64,000 nt of DNA from Astropecten irregularis (taxonomy: Eukaryota; Echinodermata; Asteroidea; Paxillosida; Astropectinidae): assembly GCA_963971285.1 (NCBI GenBank), contig OZ020253.1, positions 3,100,001 to 3,164,000 on the forward strand, in the 5' to 3' direction. The notes beneath the pieces were generated by a model. It ran no database searches and was not told where the DNA came from. It saw only the letters and a list, made by a program, of their open reading frames with translations. The position numbers and the translations under genes are program-made. This document shows positions 48,064 through 60,800 of the stretch, piece by piece (positions within the stretch are counted from its first letter, which is position 1; each line of letters opens with the position of its first letter).

Positions 48064-48240
48064 GTGTTTATACTGTCAACATTTTCTGAACGTGTTCTGA
48101 ACGTATTCTTAACATTTTCGGTACCAAACTCGGTAACATGTTGACCAGGTACCTTGTTGCTGAAAATGTTGTCAGTGTACGCCGGGCAAAGCGAGTTGGG
48201 TATAATTATGTCGCCCAACTGTTGCTCAAATGTTGACGAA
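48064..48240 (+). repeat. Terminal-type repeat shared with 63041-63190
   Basis: Reads 'tactgtcaacattttctgaa', then 'ctcggtaacatgttgaccag' and 'gtcgcccaactg'; the reverse complement of 63041-63190 gives the same order of motifs. Confidence 0.65.
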
Positions 48241-48330
48241 AGAATGGAAATGCATTTATTTCATGTTGCCGACATTAACCAATCAGGAGTAGCCTCTAGG
48301 TCACTTAACCTTGTGTTATCACGTGATTTG

Positions 48331-48600
48331 GACAAAATGGCAGCTATCATGGAGTGGTCTAAAGACAAGGACAATACGTTAATCGAGTTATGGGTAGCAT
48401 GTACCCCCTGTGGGATGCCACATGCAAACAACATATGGGCAAAAACAAAAGGAAATTTGTAGGCCTAGTGCAAGATATATTGCTACTAAATTGGAAAAGA
48501 ATCCAGGTTAACGAAAATGTTGATGGTGTACAATCTGCTATAAGTATATTGGAGGGTCAATCCACCTTGAGCTACATATTGTTCCCTACGTCACACATTC
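48331..48600 (+). pseudogene. MADF-domain fragment, frameshifted
   Basis: EWSKDKDNTLIELW followed in the next frame by YPLWDATCKQHMGKNKRK, then NVDGVQSAI. The order resembles the MADF (Myb/SANT-like) DNA-binding domain, often found with PIF/Harbinger elements. The frame shift lies near 48395. No transposase found nearby. Confidence 0.5.
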
Positions 48601-49164
48601 TTCCTTACACGGGTAGATGAGGGTAGATGTGTTTGGAAATCAAATTTTCACTTTTACATTTTTAAACACTGTTAAAGGTGGGATGTAAGACTGGTCATTG
48701 GCATATCATTATAGGAAAATCACATGTACAAATTACCTTATCCAAATCGCACCCACGGGATCACACAAGAACAAAATGTCCCTCGCATAATATCTTTCCT
48801 TTAAAATTACCCTATACTTAACATTACATAAATTAAGATATGATGTGTATATACCAAGCACATGAAGTATAATATGCATGATGATATTACATTATGGAGA
48901 AAATCACTTTAGTTTTGAATTGTGCATTAGGTAAAGAACAAACTCATATATATCGAGTTATATAAACCTATTAGATAATTATGGAATATTAAAGAAGAGC
49001 ACTTATAATAAGCTCAAAATGAGAATGTGGGACATGACGTTATTTCTATGGACTTTGCTTGTTTTGTTCGAGGTTTAATCCATTTGATCGTGAGGCAGTC
49101 TGAGTATCACCCGCTCTACTCCGTGTTGCCCTTATGTATTTTTATCGAATAATAGAAAGACTGT

Positions 49165-49537
49165 TTAAGGTAATATCATACTTTGATTTTTATCAAAGAA
49201 ATACATATTCATGAGCAAAAATATCAAGACAGATACAGTAACAGTCATCAGTGAAAATTTCAGTCCCATACGATGCCCATTTTTTGAGTCAACAGTGAAA
49301 AACAGCCACGGTATTTCTAAAGTCTTTTATGTTTTATTTTTGATCTTTTAAAAGATCAAAAAGATTTTCGGTCATTGTTCTACTAATTTCTGGATAAATA
49401 CACCATTTCAGGCCGAAATAATTTAACGGTATATGTTTCTACCACCACCGTCTGTAAGTTATACGTAAATCTGTGAAAATTTCTGAACGTAAATCTGTGA
49501 ACATTAGATCTGTGAACATTTATGATACTACCTTTAA
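49165..49537 (-). mobile_element. MITE family A
   Basis: Inverted copy with a local duplication near 49480-49510 ('acgtaaatctgtga' twice). The stretch 49538-49908 shows nothing recognisable. Confidence 0.75.
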
Positions 49538-49908
49538 TGGAATGGGAATGTTTTTCTTTAATCCTCGTAGCCTAAAATCTTTGTCAATTACTTTTGGTGC
49601 GGGTGGGTTTCCTAACAAGGAAAAAAGAAGGGGTTATTTTGATGCGATTTCTCGTTTAACTTTGCTATGATAGATCACCCACTAAAATCAAATCTTGTTG
49701 GATTTATATACTGTCCGATTTGATGTGTATCAAAATAGATGGTGTACTCAAACCCAAAAGGTATACATTATAATACATGTACCAGTCGCGTGACTATGAC
49801 CATATGTTTCAGCTTATAAGCAGAGTATTGTAAGCTTCATAAGACAATTGTAATATCCAATTATGCTATATAAGCCAATATATTATAAACATAATTAAAA
49901 ATTCCTAG

Positions 49909-50266
49909 TTAAGGTAATATCATAATTTGGTTTTTGTTAAAGAAATACAGATTCATTGGCAAAACTATCAAGAAAGATACAGTAACAGTTATCTGTGAAA
50001 TCCCCAGGCCCATATGCTGCCTACGTTTTGAGAAAACTGTGGGGAAAAAACCCACAGTATTTTTTAAAATCGTTTCACCATTATTTTTCATCTTTGAAAG
50101 ATCATATTGTTTTTGGTTGTTGTTTTTACTATTTTGGTAAATACAGCATTTCAGGCAGACAAATTTTATGTTTCTTCCATCACCATCTTTATACCCTGTA
50201 CGTTATAGGTAAATCCGTGAAAATGTCTGTTTCGGTGTGCTACCAATGTATGATAGTACCTTTAAG
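49909..50266 (-). mobile_element. MITE family A
   Basis: Inverted, older copy; TTAA at both ends and a decayed centre. Confidence 0.75.
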
Positions 50267-50654
50267 TGTGAATTTTTTCCCACATTAAAATGCTTCTTCC
50301 ATATGTTCTTAGCCTGATAAATAAATGGTTTGGAAAATTAAGCCTAGGAGAGTAAAGCATGCTAAGGTAATGAGCTTTATGGTGGTATCTTGTACCCTTA
50401 AATTTTCTACTTTTAACATAGTTTCACTCCGAACGCTTTATCAAACGTTTAGTGAACTGTAAACGTTTGCATTTTTATTCTTTTCATCAAAATCCCGTCG
50501 CTAAATCTCAATTAACCGAGGCAGAAAATTTAATTGCTATCGAGATCAAACCAGATTAAAGGCTAATTTCGGGGACTGAGGCATCCGTTGTTGCTGCACG
50601 AAAAGACAGATATAACAGGTGCACTAACGATGCCGACGGTAGTACCATAGAAAG

Positions 50655-53600
50655 ATGGCTTCGTGCAGGATGTGGGTGGTGTTGGCGTCCATGCTGTTCG
50701 TAGGTAAGAATTGAAGCTCTCTCGATCTCTGTGCGCAAATTATGAAAAAAGACCAACGTGCCGAAAGTCCGAACACTCTGATCAAATACACGGACAAATT
50801 ATTGTGCCATGTTAAGAGTCTGTGTCAGACACCATATAGGTGACGAAGGCGAAACGAACGCTTCACAGTCACAAAACTAAAGCGCCGCAGACACCATCCT
50901 GTCAGGCGTAGGCCTACTGGCCTACACTGCAGAACGTGCCGAAGACACAGCCGAACGTGTATAACTTCTACAGGCGTGCCGGAGACACAGCCGAACGTGT
51001 ATAAATATCTACAGGCGTGCCGAAGACACAGCCGAACGTGTATAAATATCTACAGGCGTGCCGGAGACACAGCCGAACGTGTATGAATATCTACAGGCGT
51101 GCCGAAGACACATCCGAACGTGTATAAATATCTACAGGCGTGCCGAAGACACAGCCGAACGTGTGTAAATATCTACAGGCGTGCCGAAGACACAGCCGAA
51201 CGTGTGTAAATATCTACAGGCGTGCCGAAGACACAGCCGAACGTGTATAAATATCTACAGGCGTGCCGAAGACACAGCCGAACGTGTGTAAATATCTACA
51301 GGCGTGCCGAAGACACAGCCGAACGTGTGTAAATCTGCACGGGTGAGCCGGAGACAGCCGAACGTGCATAAATACAGGCGTGCCGAAGATACATCCGAAC
51401 GTGCATATGGACAAGCGTGACGAAGACACCGCCGAACGTGCATAAATATGCAATCGTGGACCCCTATTGTTAGTCGTTTGTTTGGACTTAAACGAAAGTA
51501 ATACCTCCGTTGGTTTTGTACATGATTTCCAACTTTGGACCTAAACTAACCGAAATGTAGACGCCAAAGCCCTTTCCGTCAGTTTCTGTCTTTTTTTCTA
51601 CGACTGAATAACTCAGTTACAGCCGGTTCGGTATCCGGAGGTCGCTGGTTCGAATCCAACTCCAGTCAATTTGTCTTTGTTTACTAACTTCTTCCTTTTT
51701 TATAGCACATGCAGCTCCGCAGAAGCGAAGTGTGATCCAGTTCAGCGATATGATTCGGTGTCTGACAAACCGAGATATCTATTCTTGGCAAGATTACGAA
51801 GGTTACGGTTGCTGCTGCGGTTCGGGGGGCACGGGAACACCAATCGATGACACTGATAGGTAAGGATCCAAATATCACCAGCCGAGATTACCTCCAATTT
51901 TTATCGTAATGTGTTCTTAACGTGTTCTTAACGTGTTACTAAAAAGTGTTTTTAATGCGTTCTTAACGTGTTATTAACATGTTCTTAACGTGTTATTAAC
52001 ATGTTCTTAACGTGTTCTGACGCTGTTGTCAGGGAGTAACGACTTTAGCACCATCACTCATGTGATGTGCTACGGTGGTCTGAAATGCTGGGCTCAAGAT
52101 TTGGTAGATACATCCACAAGCTGTGGGTTCATATTCCAGCCATAGCCACCGGGATGTTTGTGTCTCTAAGCAAGACACTTTGCAACAAATTGCCAATCTC
52201 CACCAATAGACACCTCAGGGGGTAAAGAGATGGCTCGCGTGATGTCTGATCTGCCGCTGTGCACTGAAATACTAGTCGAGACGGTTTTTATAGACTCCCA
52301 GAAAGTTCAGAGATTTGTCTGGAGTAAGATCATGAGGGGTCGATTTCACCAAACTCATCGTAACTTACTCTCAATCGTAAGACATTGCAGCCCTACATAG
52401 GACTGCCCCCTGAGGTGGGTTATCCTTCGTAAATCGAGTTACGATCGATCGTAGGGCTTCGTGAAATCTTGTAAAGTGCATTTGGACCTCCTTTGCTTTT
52501 GACATTTCGCGACTAATTCGAAAAGTGAAATCACGATCTGTAATCGTACTCCAATGCGAATGACATTACGGCCAAGCATCGCTATCACATCAACACTTGC
52601 TGTCACAACTATCCCCAAAATGGCTATTTACTTGCACTACAACAAACTGCACATTAAAACATCAGACAATGAATGCCAGCGGCGTAACTAGGGGAAAAGA
52701 AGAGCTAAAATTGCACCCCTGATTCCAACTTGTGATGCCAATGACAAAAGAAAATCAGACAATTTGAAATTGAAGTTTTTCTCTCTTTGTTTGACAAACT
52801 TCATCGGATTAGGGGCCTACATTTCCAATTACTTCAACAGAACAACAAGGATGAGATTGGCCAATAATAAAAATGTCTCAAAAAAGCTGACAGGGAGCAT
52901 AAAAAGTGTGAAATCTGAAAATCTCCTATACTTTTGTACACAGTCTGTGAGAAAAAAAAATCCGAAATCCAAAGAAAAAAATCTGAAATCAGATTTTAAT
53001 CTGAGAAATCTCATCCCTGCAACAACTCCTTTTTTGTCTTTGCGTTTTTGCGCCCCCTGAAAAATGGTGCCTGGGGCAAGTGCCACTGGTGCCCCATCCA
53101 CTGATTAAAGCACCTTGATGATGTTGCAATTTGGCTAACGGTCCGTTACAGGTGCTGCCAGGCGCACAGTGACTGCTACGACGCGGCGGTGCAGAGCGAC
53201 AAATGCACCAATTACACGTGCCCTGATTACATGGACTACGAAGCCGCCTTCATCTACTGCAGACATCCCAGTGCAGCAGTCATCTGCAGTAAGTTATGTC
53301 AAGTATAAGATAGAGTGGGCCCAGTGCTGTGAGACTCGAGTCCGGTCTTGGACTCCAGACCGGACTCGAGACCGATTTTGCAGGGCTCCCCCTCGGACTC
53401 GGACTCGGACTCGGAGGTTCATGGCTCCCCTTGGACTCGGACTCGAGCTCTATGACTTTACCCGACGTTTTCAAAGTGAAGTAGCCTTCAATTTGTTAAG
53501 TCCTCCGTATCAACTTTGAAACAAACCACAATTACATGTACCGAGTATTCCCAAAGTATCATATTTGAGTGATCCGCGATGTCCTGTTTCTCAGGTTGCA

Positions 53601-53999
53601 GCATTGCTAATGCTGCGCGTATCTCAAACGGTCCTTGGGATATAGCCGTATGTGAACGGTTTCATGGCTTCTGGCTGCCAAATGAACAAAGATTATTGAC
53701 TATTAGGAATACCACCAACATAAGGCTGGGTAGCCGAGTTGGTAAGAGCGCCGGTACGGTATTTCGGGGGTCGCAGATTCGAATCCCACATTCCCACTCC
53801 AATCAATTTGTCCTTGTTCATTATTCAGTGACATCTTCATCTCTTTATTCATTTACATTCAGTGCCGGCTGAAGATTACGACCGTCCATGTGGCGAATGT
53901 GCGGCCGCCACGTGCGAGTGTGACCGCGCCGCTGCCGAATGTTTGGCAGCGAGTTCCTACGACGCACTCCTGAAGAACTGGCCCCGGGACCAATGCTAA
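50655..53999 (+). CDS. Secreted phospholipase A2-like, gene 2 (Ser49 type)
   Basis: Four exons: 50655-50703, 51706-51859, 53152-53288 and 53863-53999; phases 1, 2, 1; 158 residues. A short signal peptide is followed by a dibasic KR (23-24), a likely propeptide cleavage site. Cys35 matches the group I Cys11. The calcium loop reads YGCCCGSGG, so position 28 is Cys where Tyr is usual. The catalytic motif reads CCQAHSDC: His is kept (about 73) but the calcium-binding Asp49 is Ser (74), with Tyr52 kept. The later CECD Asp (about 134) is kept. Ser49 forms in other animals have little or no hydrolytic activity but can act on membranes or bind targets; that role here is inference. The frame is intact, so it does not look like a pseudogene. 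Intron 1 contains a 41-bp minisatellite. Confidence 0.87.
50940..51445 (+). repeat. 41-bp minisatellite in PLA2 gene 2 intron 1
   Basis: About 13 units containing 'ggcgtgccgaagacacagcc' and 'gaacgtgtataaatatctac'. Unit length is not a multiple of three, so frames across it are not protein repeats. Confidence 0.95.
51601..51685 (+). repeat. tRNA-derived SINE, degenerate
   Basis: 'aactcagttacagccggttc' and 'ggttcgaatcc', then 'caatttgtctttgtt'. Ends about 20 bp before exon 2. Confidence 0.6.
51905..52022 (+). repeat. 11-bp repeats 'cgtgttcttaa'
   Basis: About ten units alternating 'cgtgttcttaa' and 'cgtgttattaa', just after the exon 2 donor. Confidence 0.8.
52079..52310 (+). repeat. SINE-like element, old copy
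   Basis: 'agctgtgggttcatattcc' and 'taagcaagacactttgcaac' follow the pattern of 32077-32391. Confidence 0.55.
52336..52470. mobile_element. Small TIR element
   Basis: 'tttcaccaaactcatcgtaa' at the left, 'cttcgtgaaatc' at the right; relative of 39061-39205. Confidence 0.6.
53594..53830 (+). repeat. tRNA-derived SINE with leader, in intron 3
   Basis: Leader 'ggttgcagcattgctaatgc', head 'ggctgggtagccgagttgg', box B 'gattcgaatccc', tail 'ttgttcattattcagtgac'. Confidence 0.65.
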
Positions 54000-55099
54000 G
54001 AGCGCCCTCTACGGCTTCGAATCGACCATCAACGTTTACTAAAATGATATTTCATCACATGATTAAGAGGAAGGTACTCTCATAGTGTAATGCATAATCA
54101 TATGGGACGGGTAACGATAATAACGATAAGTTCATAATTTTAAGGGAATTACACACAGATGTTAAGATTAATAGTTGACAAGAATGAATATAATAGACTA
54201 GCGCGTTTTTTACTAGCAATTATACCTATCTTTTGTTTACTAACATTCGCTGGTGGTTGGAATGGGCGGCAAAATGTTGCAAATCATTTCGTCTTCTCGA
54301 CAGATGGCGTTACCAAAATCAAAATTTTAATATTTTTCCACAGCTGTACAAAATACATACCATCATTGCTTGTGTTGTACTTCCATTACATTTAGCAATA
54401 TCTTTGAATGGTTATGAAACGTTGTGTAGAAATTGTGTGTTCAAAGTGTGGTTATTAATTTTGTATGTCCGGCTTTTATGGCTCATTGGCTCTCCATAGT
54501 ATCTGCCATCTTGGTTGGCAAAAACTCGTGCTGTGACGTTGCAAAAGAAAGGTCTATCGTACATGTGCACAACTCCGCGGCGATTCTTTCCAGACGCGCA
54601 TTGGGCGACAAATTCCATTAATGTTCTTCGTTTTCGACGTTCAAACTAGCCTACCTAATGTTGTAGCAGCTCAAAGGAAAAAAGCTTTTTAATCATGGGG
54701 ACTACCACTATACGACTGCACATACTTCTCGATTCATTTCTGTGGCAATGATATCGATTTGTTTTTATTTTCACGGATTTTAAATCAAGCAGTAGTGTCA
54801 TATTACATTTATGACTTTAAAATGTGTCTTAGGTAGAGCATAGAAACCGCTCGGAGTATAAGCCGCTCAGCGTATTAGCCGCGCTATCCAAGGTTGTATC
54901 TTTGTTTATGATTAATGAAGTAGATTGGTATTTCGTAAGAAGGAAATGGTGATTCTGGCTTTCTGGTGATGAGCAGAGTGCTACTTTTCATTTAGAAAAT
55001 GTGATCAGATACATTAATTCATGTTTCAATCTGAGATTATGATAATTATTTCATTGTCTACTTTCGTTATCACATATTTATTTATTATAATAATAATCA
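54000..55099. other. Downstream of PLA2 gene 2
   Basis: AT-rich. No gene, exon or repeat family recognised. Confidence 0.5.
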
Positions 55100-55440
55100 T
55101 AATTTCGGCATTTATATACCGTTCTTCCACAGTGGTATCCCAACGCTTTACACTATTATTATCCCTGGTAATCGGCCCCATTTTTACATTCCTGAAACAA
55201 TCTCAACTCCCTGGGGAGTATACAGCCCCAGCTGGTGTAAGGCGCACAAAGGCTAATCAAGCACACAAAGCCATCTCTACCCTCACAGGTACCCATTTAC
55301 TCCTGGGTGAAGAGGAGCAAACGGAGCAATATGTGACAAAGCGTCTTGCCCAAGGACGCAAGCACATAGCACATGGCTGGATTCGAACCCACAATCTGTA
55401 GATTGAGTACGACACGCCAGACCACTAGGCCACAACACTC
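55100..55440 (-). mobile_element. SINE-like element
   Basis: Minus strand: 'gtggcctagtggtctggcg', 'gtgggttcgaatccagcc', 'cttgggcaagacgctttgtc', 'gtatactccccagggagttg'. Near complete with a tRNA-like head. Confidence 0.75.
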
Positions 55441-55690
55441 CACATTTACCAATTAACTTGCATTTCATATGGAAAACTTATTTCATTGTAACAGTAATCA
55501 AGATTTAATATGGTGATTGGTACTTTAAGGTAAATAAGGATTGATTAAATGACACTGATTATCAAGAATAAAGAAATCGATTGAGCAATGGCTCATCAAT
55601 GTTAGGAATAATGGAGTGATACTTGATGTGGCTATGTTCACGATACATTCAAACTTAACTACAACATTCTCAGCTACTTTGCTGCCACTC

Positions 55691-56054
55691 TTAAAGGTAG
55701 TATCATACTTTGGTTTTTATCAAAGAAATACAGATTCATTGGCAAAAATATCAAGACAGATACAGTAGCAGTCGTCTGTGAAAATTTCAGTCCCATACGA
55801 TGCCCACTTTTTGAGAAAACAGGGAAAATCAGCCACAACATTTATTAAGTCTTTTCTCTTTTATTTTTGATCTTTTAAAAGATCAAAAAGATTTCCGGTC
55901 GTTGTTTTACTAATTTCTGGATAAATACACCATTTCAGGCGGACAAATTTTAACGGTATGTTTCTACCACCATCATCTTCATACCCTGTAAGTTATACGT
56001 AAATCTGTGAACATTTCTGTTTTGGTGTCTTACCAAAGTATAATACTACCTTTT
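55691..56054 (-). mobile_element. MITE family A
   Basis: Inverted, well preserved except for the last bases ('accttttga' in place of 'acctttaa'). Confidence 0.8.
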
Positions 56055-56187
56055 GAACTCAATCACTAAAACTTAAACACACAACCATTTCTTCGTATCC
56101 AGGAGAGGCTCTGCAAGAGCCAAACAAACAATCAGCTATTCCAACCAACCGACCAACCTATATAATAACTCCCAAACGAACCCGTAA

Positions 56188-56560
56188 ATTTATCTAAATC
56201 GCATATTAAGGAGACACTTTAGCGTCTGAAAGTGAACATTTGGGAGGCATCTGCAAATAGGGAGACTTTTCGGTGTCTCCCTATTATACCAGCTACCTTT
56301 TAAAGACATATTTGTATGTCCATATTTTAATAGAAGACAGAGAATGCGCTCAATATGAAGATATGTCAATTTCAAGTTCATTGGTTTGGAGAATGTTTAG
56401 AAATAGGTAGGTAAAGTTTGTGCACGACACAATGAGAAAGTCTCCCTAATGACCCATTCAATTTCGAGTTCATTGGTTTAGAGGATGTTTAGAAATAGGT
56501 AAGAAAAGTTTGTGCACGACACAATGAGAAAGTCTCCCTAATGACCCATTCCCGGTAATT
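56188..56560. repeat. Repeat family C with internal duplication
   Basis: Best copy of the family. A segment of about 100 bp ('gtttagaaataggta...atgagaaagtctccctaatg') occurs twice, ending near 56455 and 56550. Bases 56561-57010 show nothing recognisable. Confidence 0.7.
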
Positions 56561-57010
56561 AAAACAACCGAAAAGAACTGCGTGCGCGACAACACACAGC
56601 TTGTTGTACCGTAGATAGAGCAAGGACTTTCTTCATGGATGCATATACTATACCGTCCCTGTGTCTGAAATGCATTACAGTGTCATACGCACGCAAAACC
56701 CTGAATTGATCCTAACCATAGCCCTCACAGGCAGGCAAAACTCGATGCACATCTCTGGATATCTCCAGCTCCAAGCCTAAGGCAAAGGGGAAATTGCAAT
56801 CGATCACAGCCTGCCTGCGTCCACCTGCGTGATTTTGAAAATAGGCCACCGTAACACACCGGCCAGCGATGAGCCTACATCACATTCTCGCCCAAAGTCT
56901 TAATTTCGGTAAACCGCTTCGCAAGATAAGATCCGATACCAGATGAATTTATCCTAAGGCACAAAGAACGAAAAACTAAAGCAAAGCACATCGGAGACGA
57001 TCTGGGCTGT

Positions 57011-57365
57011 TTAAAGATACAGTACATGATTGGTAAAATACCCAAACATAAATAATCACAGATTTACGTATAAATTTCAGGGTATAAAGATGGTGCTGGT
57101 AGAAACATTCCGCCTGAAATGGTGTATTCATCCAGAAATAAGTCAAACAAAGACCGAAACAATTTTGATCTCGGGGTAAGATCAAAACCATTCATGTTGT
57201 TTTATAAGAAAAATTGAGTCGGATTTTCGCTACTTTCTTCTGACTCAGATGTCTGACTGAGCTCAAATTTTCACAGGTGTGTTATTTTATGTACATGTTG
57301 GATTAGAAGTATGGGTGCTGGTCTGTGACCTTTACGAATCATGTAATCATGTATTATACCTTTAA
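57011..57365 (+). mobile_element. MITE family B
   Basis: TTAAAGATACAGTACATGAT start and 'atgtattatacctttaa' end. Bases 57366-57833 are the region before PLA2 gene 3; no promoter element identified. Confidence 0.8.
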
Positions 57366-57833
57366 CGGCGGGACTGGGTTTGTGATGGACTGGTACAGGT
57401 CTAGTGTATATCGATTGACACACATTTCATCGCTTCAGTGCTTCACTTATGATGAGGAGCTATGGGAGTTATTACGTTTCCCAATGTGGGACATTATTGT
57501 CTGCAACGAAGACACACAACAGCGTGATTCCTTACCAAGGACATAGTAAGCAAATTCAATACAGTTTGCGTGTTGCCATGTTGCAAAGCTCAACTGCAAA
57601 TACGCCTTCGTAAAAGATATCGCCATTTGCATATTTCCATCAACCTCGCTATCGTCCATGTGACAACTTGTATGAAATAGGAGGATAATTCGACAGCCTT
57701 CCCCGTGCTGAAAGTCTAGGAGGACGGAAAGTCTAGAAGGACGGTACGAAGTTATGGGACAATCCTAGTGGTACGGTGTTCATGTTTGTAGGATTATTGA
57801 TTACAATTCGTGAGCGGTCAACAAAAGAAGATC

Positions 57834-60800
57834 ATGGAGGTGCTTAGAGGCAGATGGTTGGCTCTTCTGGCCGTAATGGTGGTCTCAATGACCGCCGTTG
57901 CAGCCACAGGTATGTATTCATGTCTACTTCGAAAACATCTACTGATTGATGCTGAACACCATGTCTTGATATTCAAGACAGAGCTGAAGTTCGTAACATT
58001 GCCACTCCGGCCTGACGCCACAAGAGGCGAATTCTACGTCCTACTCCTATTACTATTACTAAATACATGTAAATTCATATAGAGCTGTTCCTAGCTCTAT
58101 GGTACAATCAAGTAAACTTGTAAAAGGGAAAACATCGGAGGCTCATTTAACATTGTAGTGCTCTGCTTAAAGGTAGTATCATACTTGGTTTTTGTCAAAG
58201 AAATACTGATTCATGGGCAAAAATATCAAGGGAGATACAGTAAAAGTCATCTGTGAACATTTCGGTCCCATGCGGTGTCCACATTTTGAGAAAACAGTGA
58301 AAAACGGCCACACTCTTTTCTCTTTTACTTTTGATCTTTAAAAGATCAAAAATAATTTTGGTCACTAGTTTTATACTCTTTTCTGGATAAATACAGCATT
58401 TCAGGCAGAAAAACTTTAACGGTGCGTTTCTACCATCACCATCTTTATACCCTGTAAGTTATTGGTAAATCTGTGAAGGTGTATGTTTTGGTATGCTTCC
58501 AAAGTATGACACTACCTTTAATTACAAAATGTGCCTTAATTTCATTGGGGAGGAAATGATCTATCGATCTCCCAAAGATCTTGACCGACTAGGAATAGAC
58601 AGAAGAGGTTTGTCATCAGAGGATCGGAGTCCCGATCTGCCTGGTTGATATGAAGTGAGTAATTGAGACAAGTAAGGCGGAGAAATAAAGTGTAAGCACT
58701 TGTAGACCACTAGAAGAAGTTTGAAAGACAGACGCTGTTTGATAGGCAGCCGATGAAGTTTAGAAATTAAGGATGCGGTATCTACGGAGCAGTGAATAGA
58801 GAAAATGAGTCTCGCTGCACGGTTTTGCAGGTTTTGTAGCCTGTTTATTTCACCTTGGGTGATTCCAAATAGCAGAGAGTTGCAATAGTCCAGTCTAGAT
58901 ATTATGAAGGAACGCACAACGGCATGACAAGTGTCATGGTCAATGTATTGACGAATCATTAGACTAACTAGTGCTGGTCTTTTTATCCTGATGTAGTTTA
59001 ACCTACCCGGATTTAATTATCTGGTTACAAATTTTCACTACGTTAACCGAAACTGAAAGGGAAAAAACAGAGACCAACGTTTGGTTCATGCCCAACAACT
59101 CAAAAAGTGCAAACTGTAGAATTTCAGATAGTTATTTCGTTCATTTTGATTGTTGCCAAGTAGAAACACGCTTTTCACAAACTGGATCTGAAAGAAACAT
59201 TGCATGTACTGGATCTAAATGCTTGATCAAAAAAAAAAAACATCGTAAAAAGCATTCCGAAAGTGACGATCACATTGAAGAAGACGTATGTACCATGAAT
59301 CGCGTATGTCGCACGTGATAACAAAGGTTAACTGATTTTTGTAACCGGATATGAAATTACCCGATTTTGCCCAGCACTAAGACTAACACGAAGTAAAGAG
59401 CTCAAGTGAAAATATGGACTTACCCCGCCAAAATGCTTTCGATATTTCTCCTCCCAAAACGAAACACGACTGTAGGGTTTGAGACGGACTACACCAAACT
59501 ACGGACCCGTAGAGACGTGATGGCACTGGGCAGCTTGATCAGCAGCGTGACCGGTAAGAACATCTTCACCGTCTACACCTCCTACAACGGCTACGGCTGC
59601 TACTGCGGCATCGGAGGCAAAGGCACACCTGTGGATGAAGTGGACAGGTAAATAGCACACGATAAACCAATGTATCAGATCAATACAGGGCAAGTCAAAA
59701 AGAACTTTTTTAAGAAACGAATGACTCTCAATGAGTTACAATATGAGCTAAAAAACAGACATCTGAATCACGAGAAAATAGCAAACCCGACTCGATTTTT
59801 CTTAGGAAACATAAAGAATGGCAGGTTTTGATCTTACCCCGAGATCAAAACTGTTTTCGCTCTTAAATCTGAATCTGGACCTTTAATACTCAATTTACTA
59901 TTGTACTAATCACATTGTACTTGACCCTTAGTTTATTGAAATGTCACCCTCTGATCGAAACGCGTCCGCCCTCCTAAGGCCTTTTCATACGACACTAAAA
60001 CAACTCTTAACCATTGAGACATTCTCTCATGGGTCTGGACCTAGGTCAAAATCTCTCAAGGATTCACCAGGGATGCTGTTCACTCTGTCGGGACGTCGGT
60101 CAAACATTGGTGTCCTTTCACACGATGGCACTTTTGTAAGATTTCGCAACCATGAGAGAATTTCTCAAGTGAGAGCTTTTTAGCGTCGAGTGAAAAGGCC
60201 TCTATCTCCAAACATTGTATACATTTCAGGTCATTTGTTTTGGCTGATAAGCAGTTTGCAGCAGTTTATCATTTGTACATTTTAATACACAGTTAATAAA
60301 TTACTTTGTAAATATTGTGACTCTTCAAGGATTTGGAATAAAGTTCTCCTTGAAAAAGGTTTATTTTAAGCATTGTAAATGTTAAAGGTTGTAACATACT
60401 TTGGTAAGAGACCAAAACAGAAATGTTCATAGATTTACGTATAACTTACAGGGTATGAAGATGGTGGTGGTAGAAACATATACCGTTAAAATGTTTCCGT
60501 CTGAAATGGTGTATTTATCCAGAAATTAGTAAAACAATGACCGAAAATCTTTTTGATCTTTTAAAAGATCAAAAATAAAAGAGAAAAGACTTAAAAAATA
60601 CTTTGCTGTTTTTCACGGTTTTCTAAACAAGTGTGCAACGTATGGGACTGAAATTTTCACAGATGACTGTAACCGTATCTTCCTTGATATTTGTGCCCAT
60701 GAATCTGTATTTCTTTGATAAAAACCAAAGTATGATACTACCTTTAAGAGGAATAATTGGAGAAGAAAATAATGAATGTAATTATAATCTATTCCCACAG

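Noticed and set aside
50940..51445. CRISPR-like array
   Set aside because: Regular 41-bp units are contiguous, with no unique spacers; it is a eukaryotic intronic minisatellite.
53169..53519. A 116-codon frame overlapping PLA2 gene 2 exon 3
   Set aside because: Out of frame with the conserved Cys pattern and continues into the intron.
55021..55401. A 126-codon plus-strand frame
   Set aside because: Mostly the antisense of the SINE at 55100-55440.
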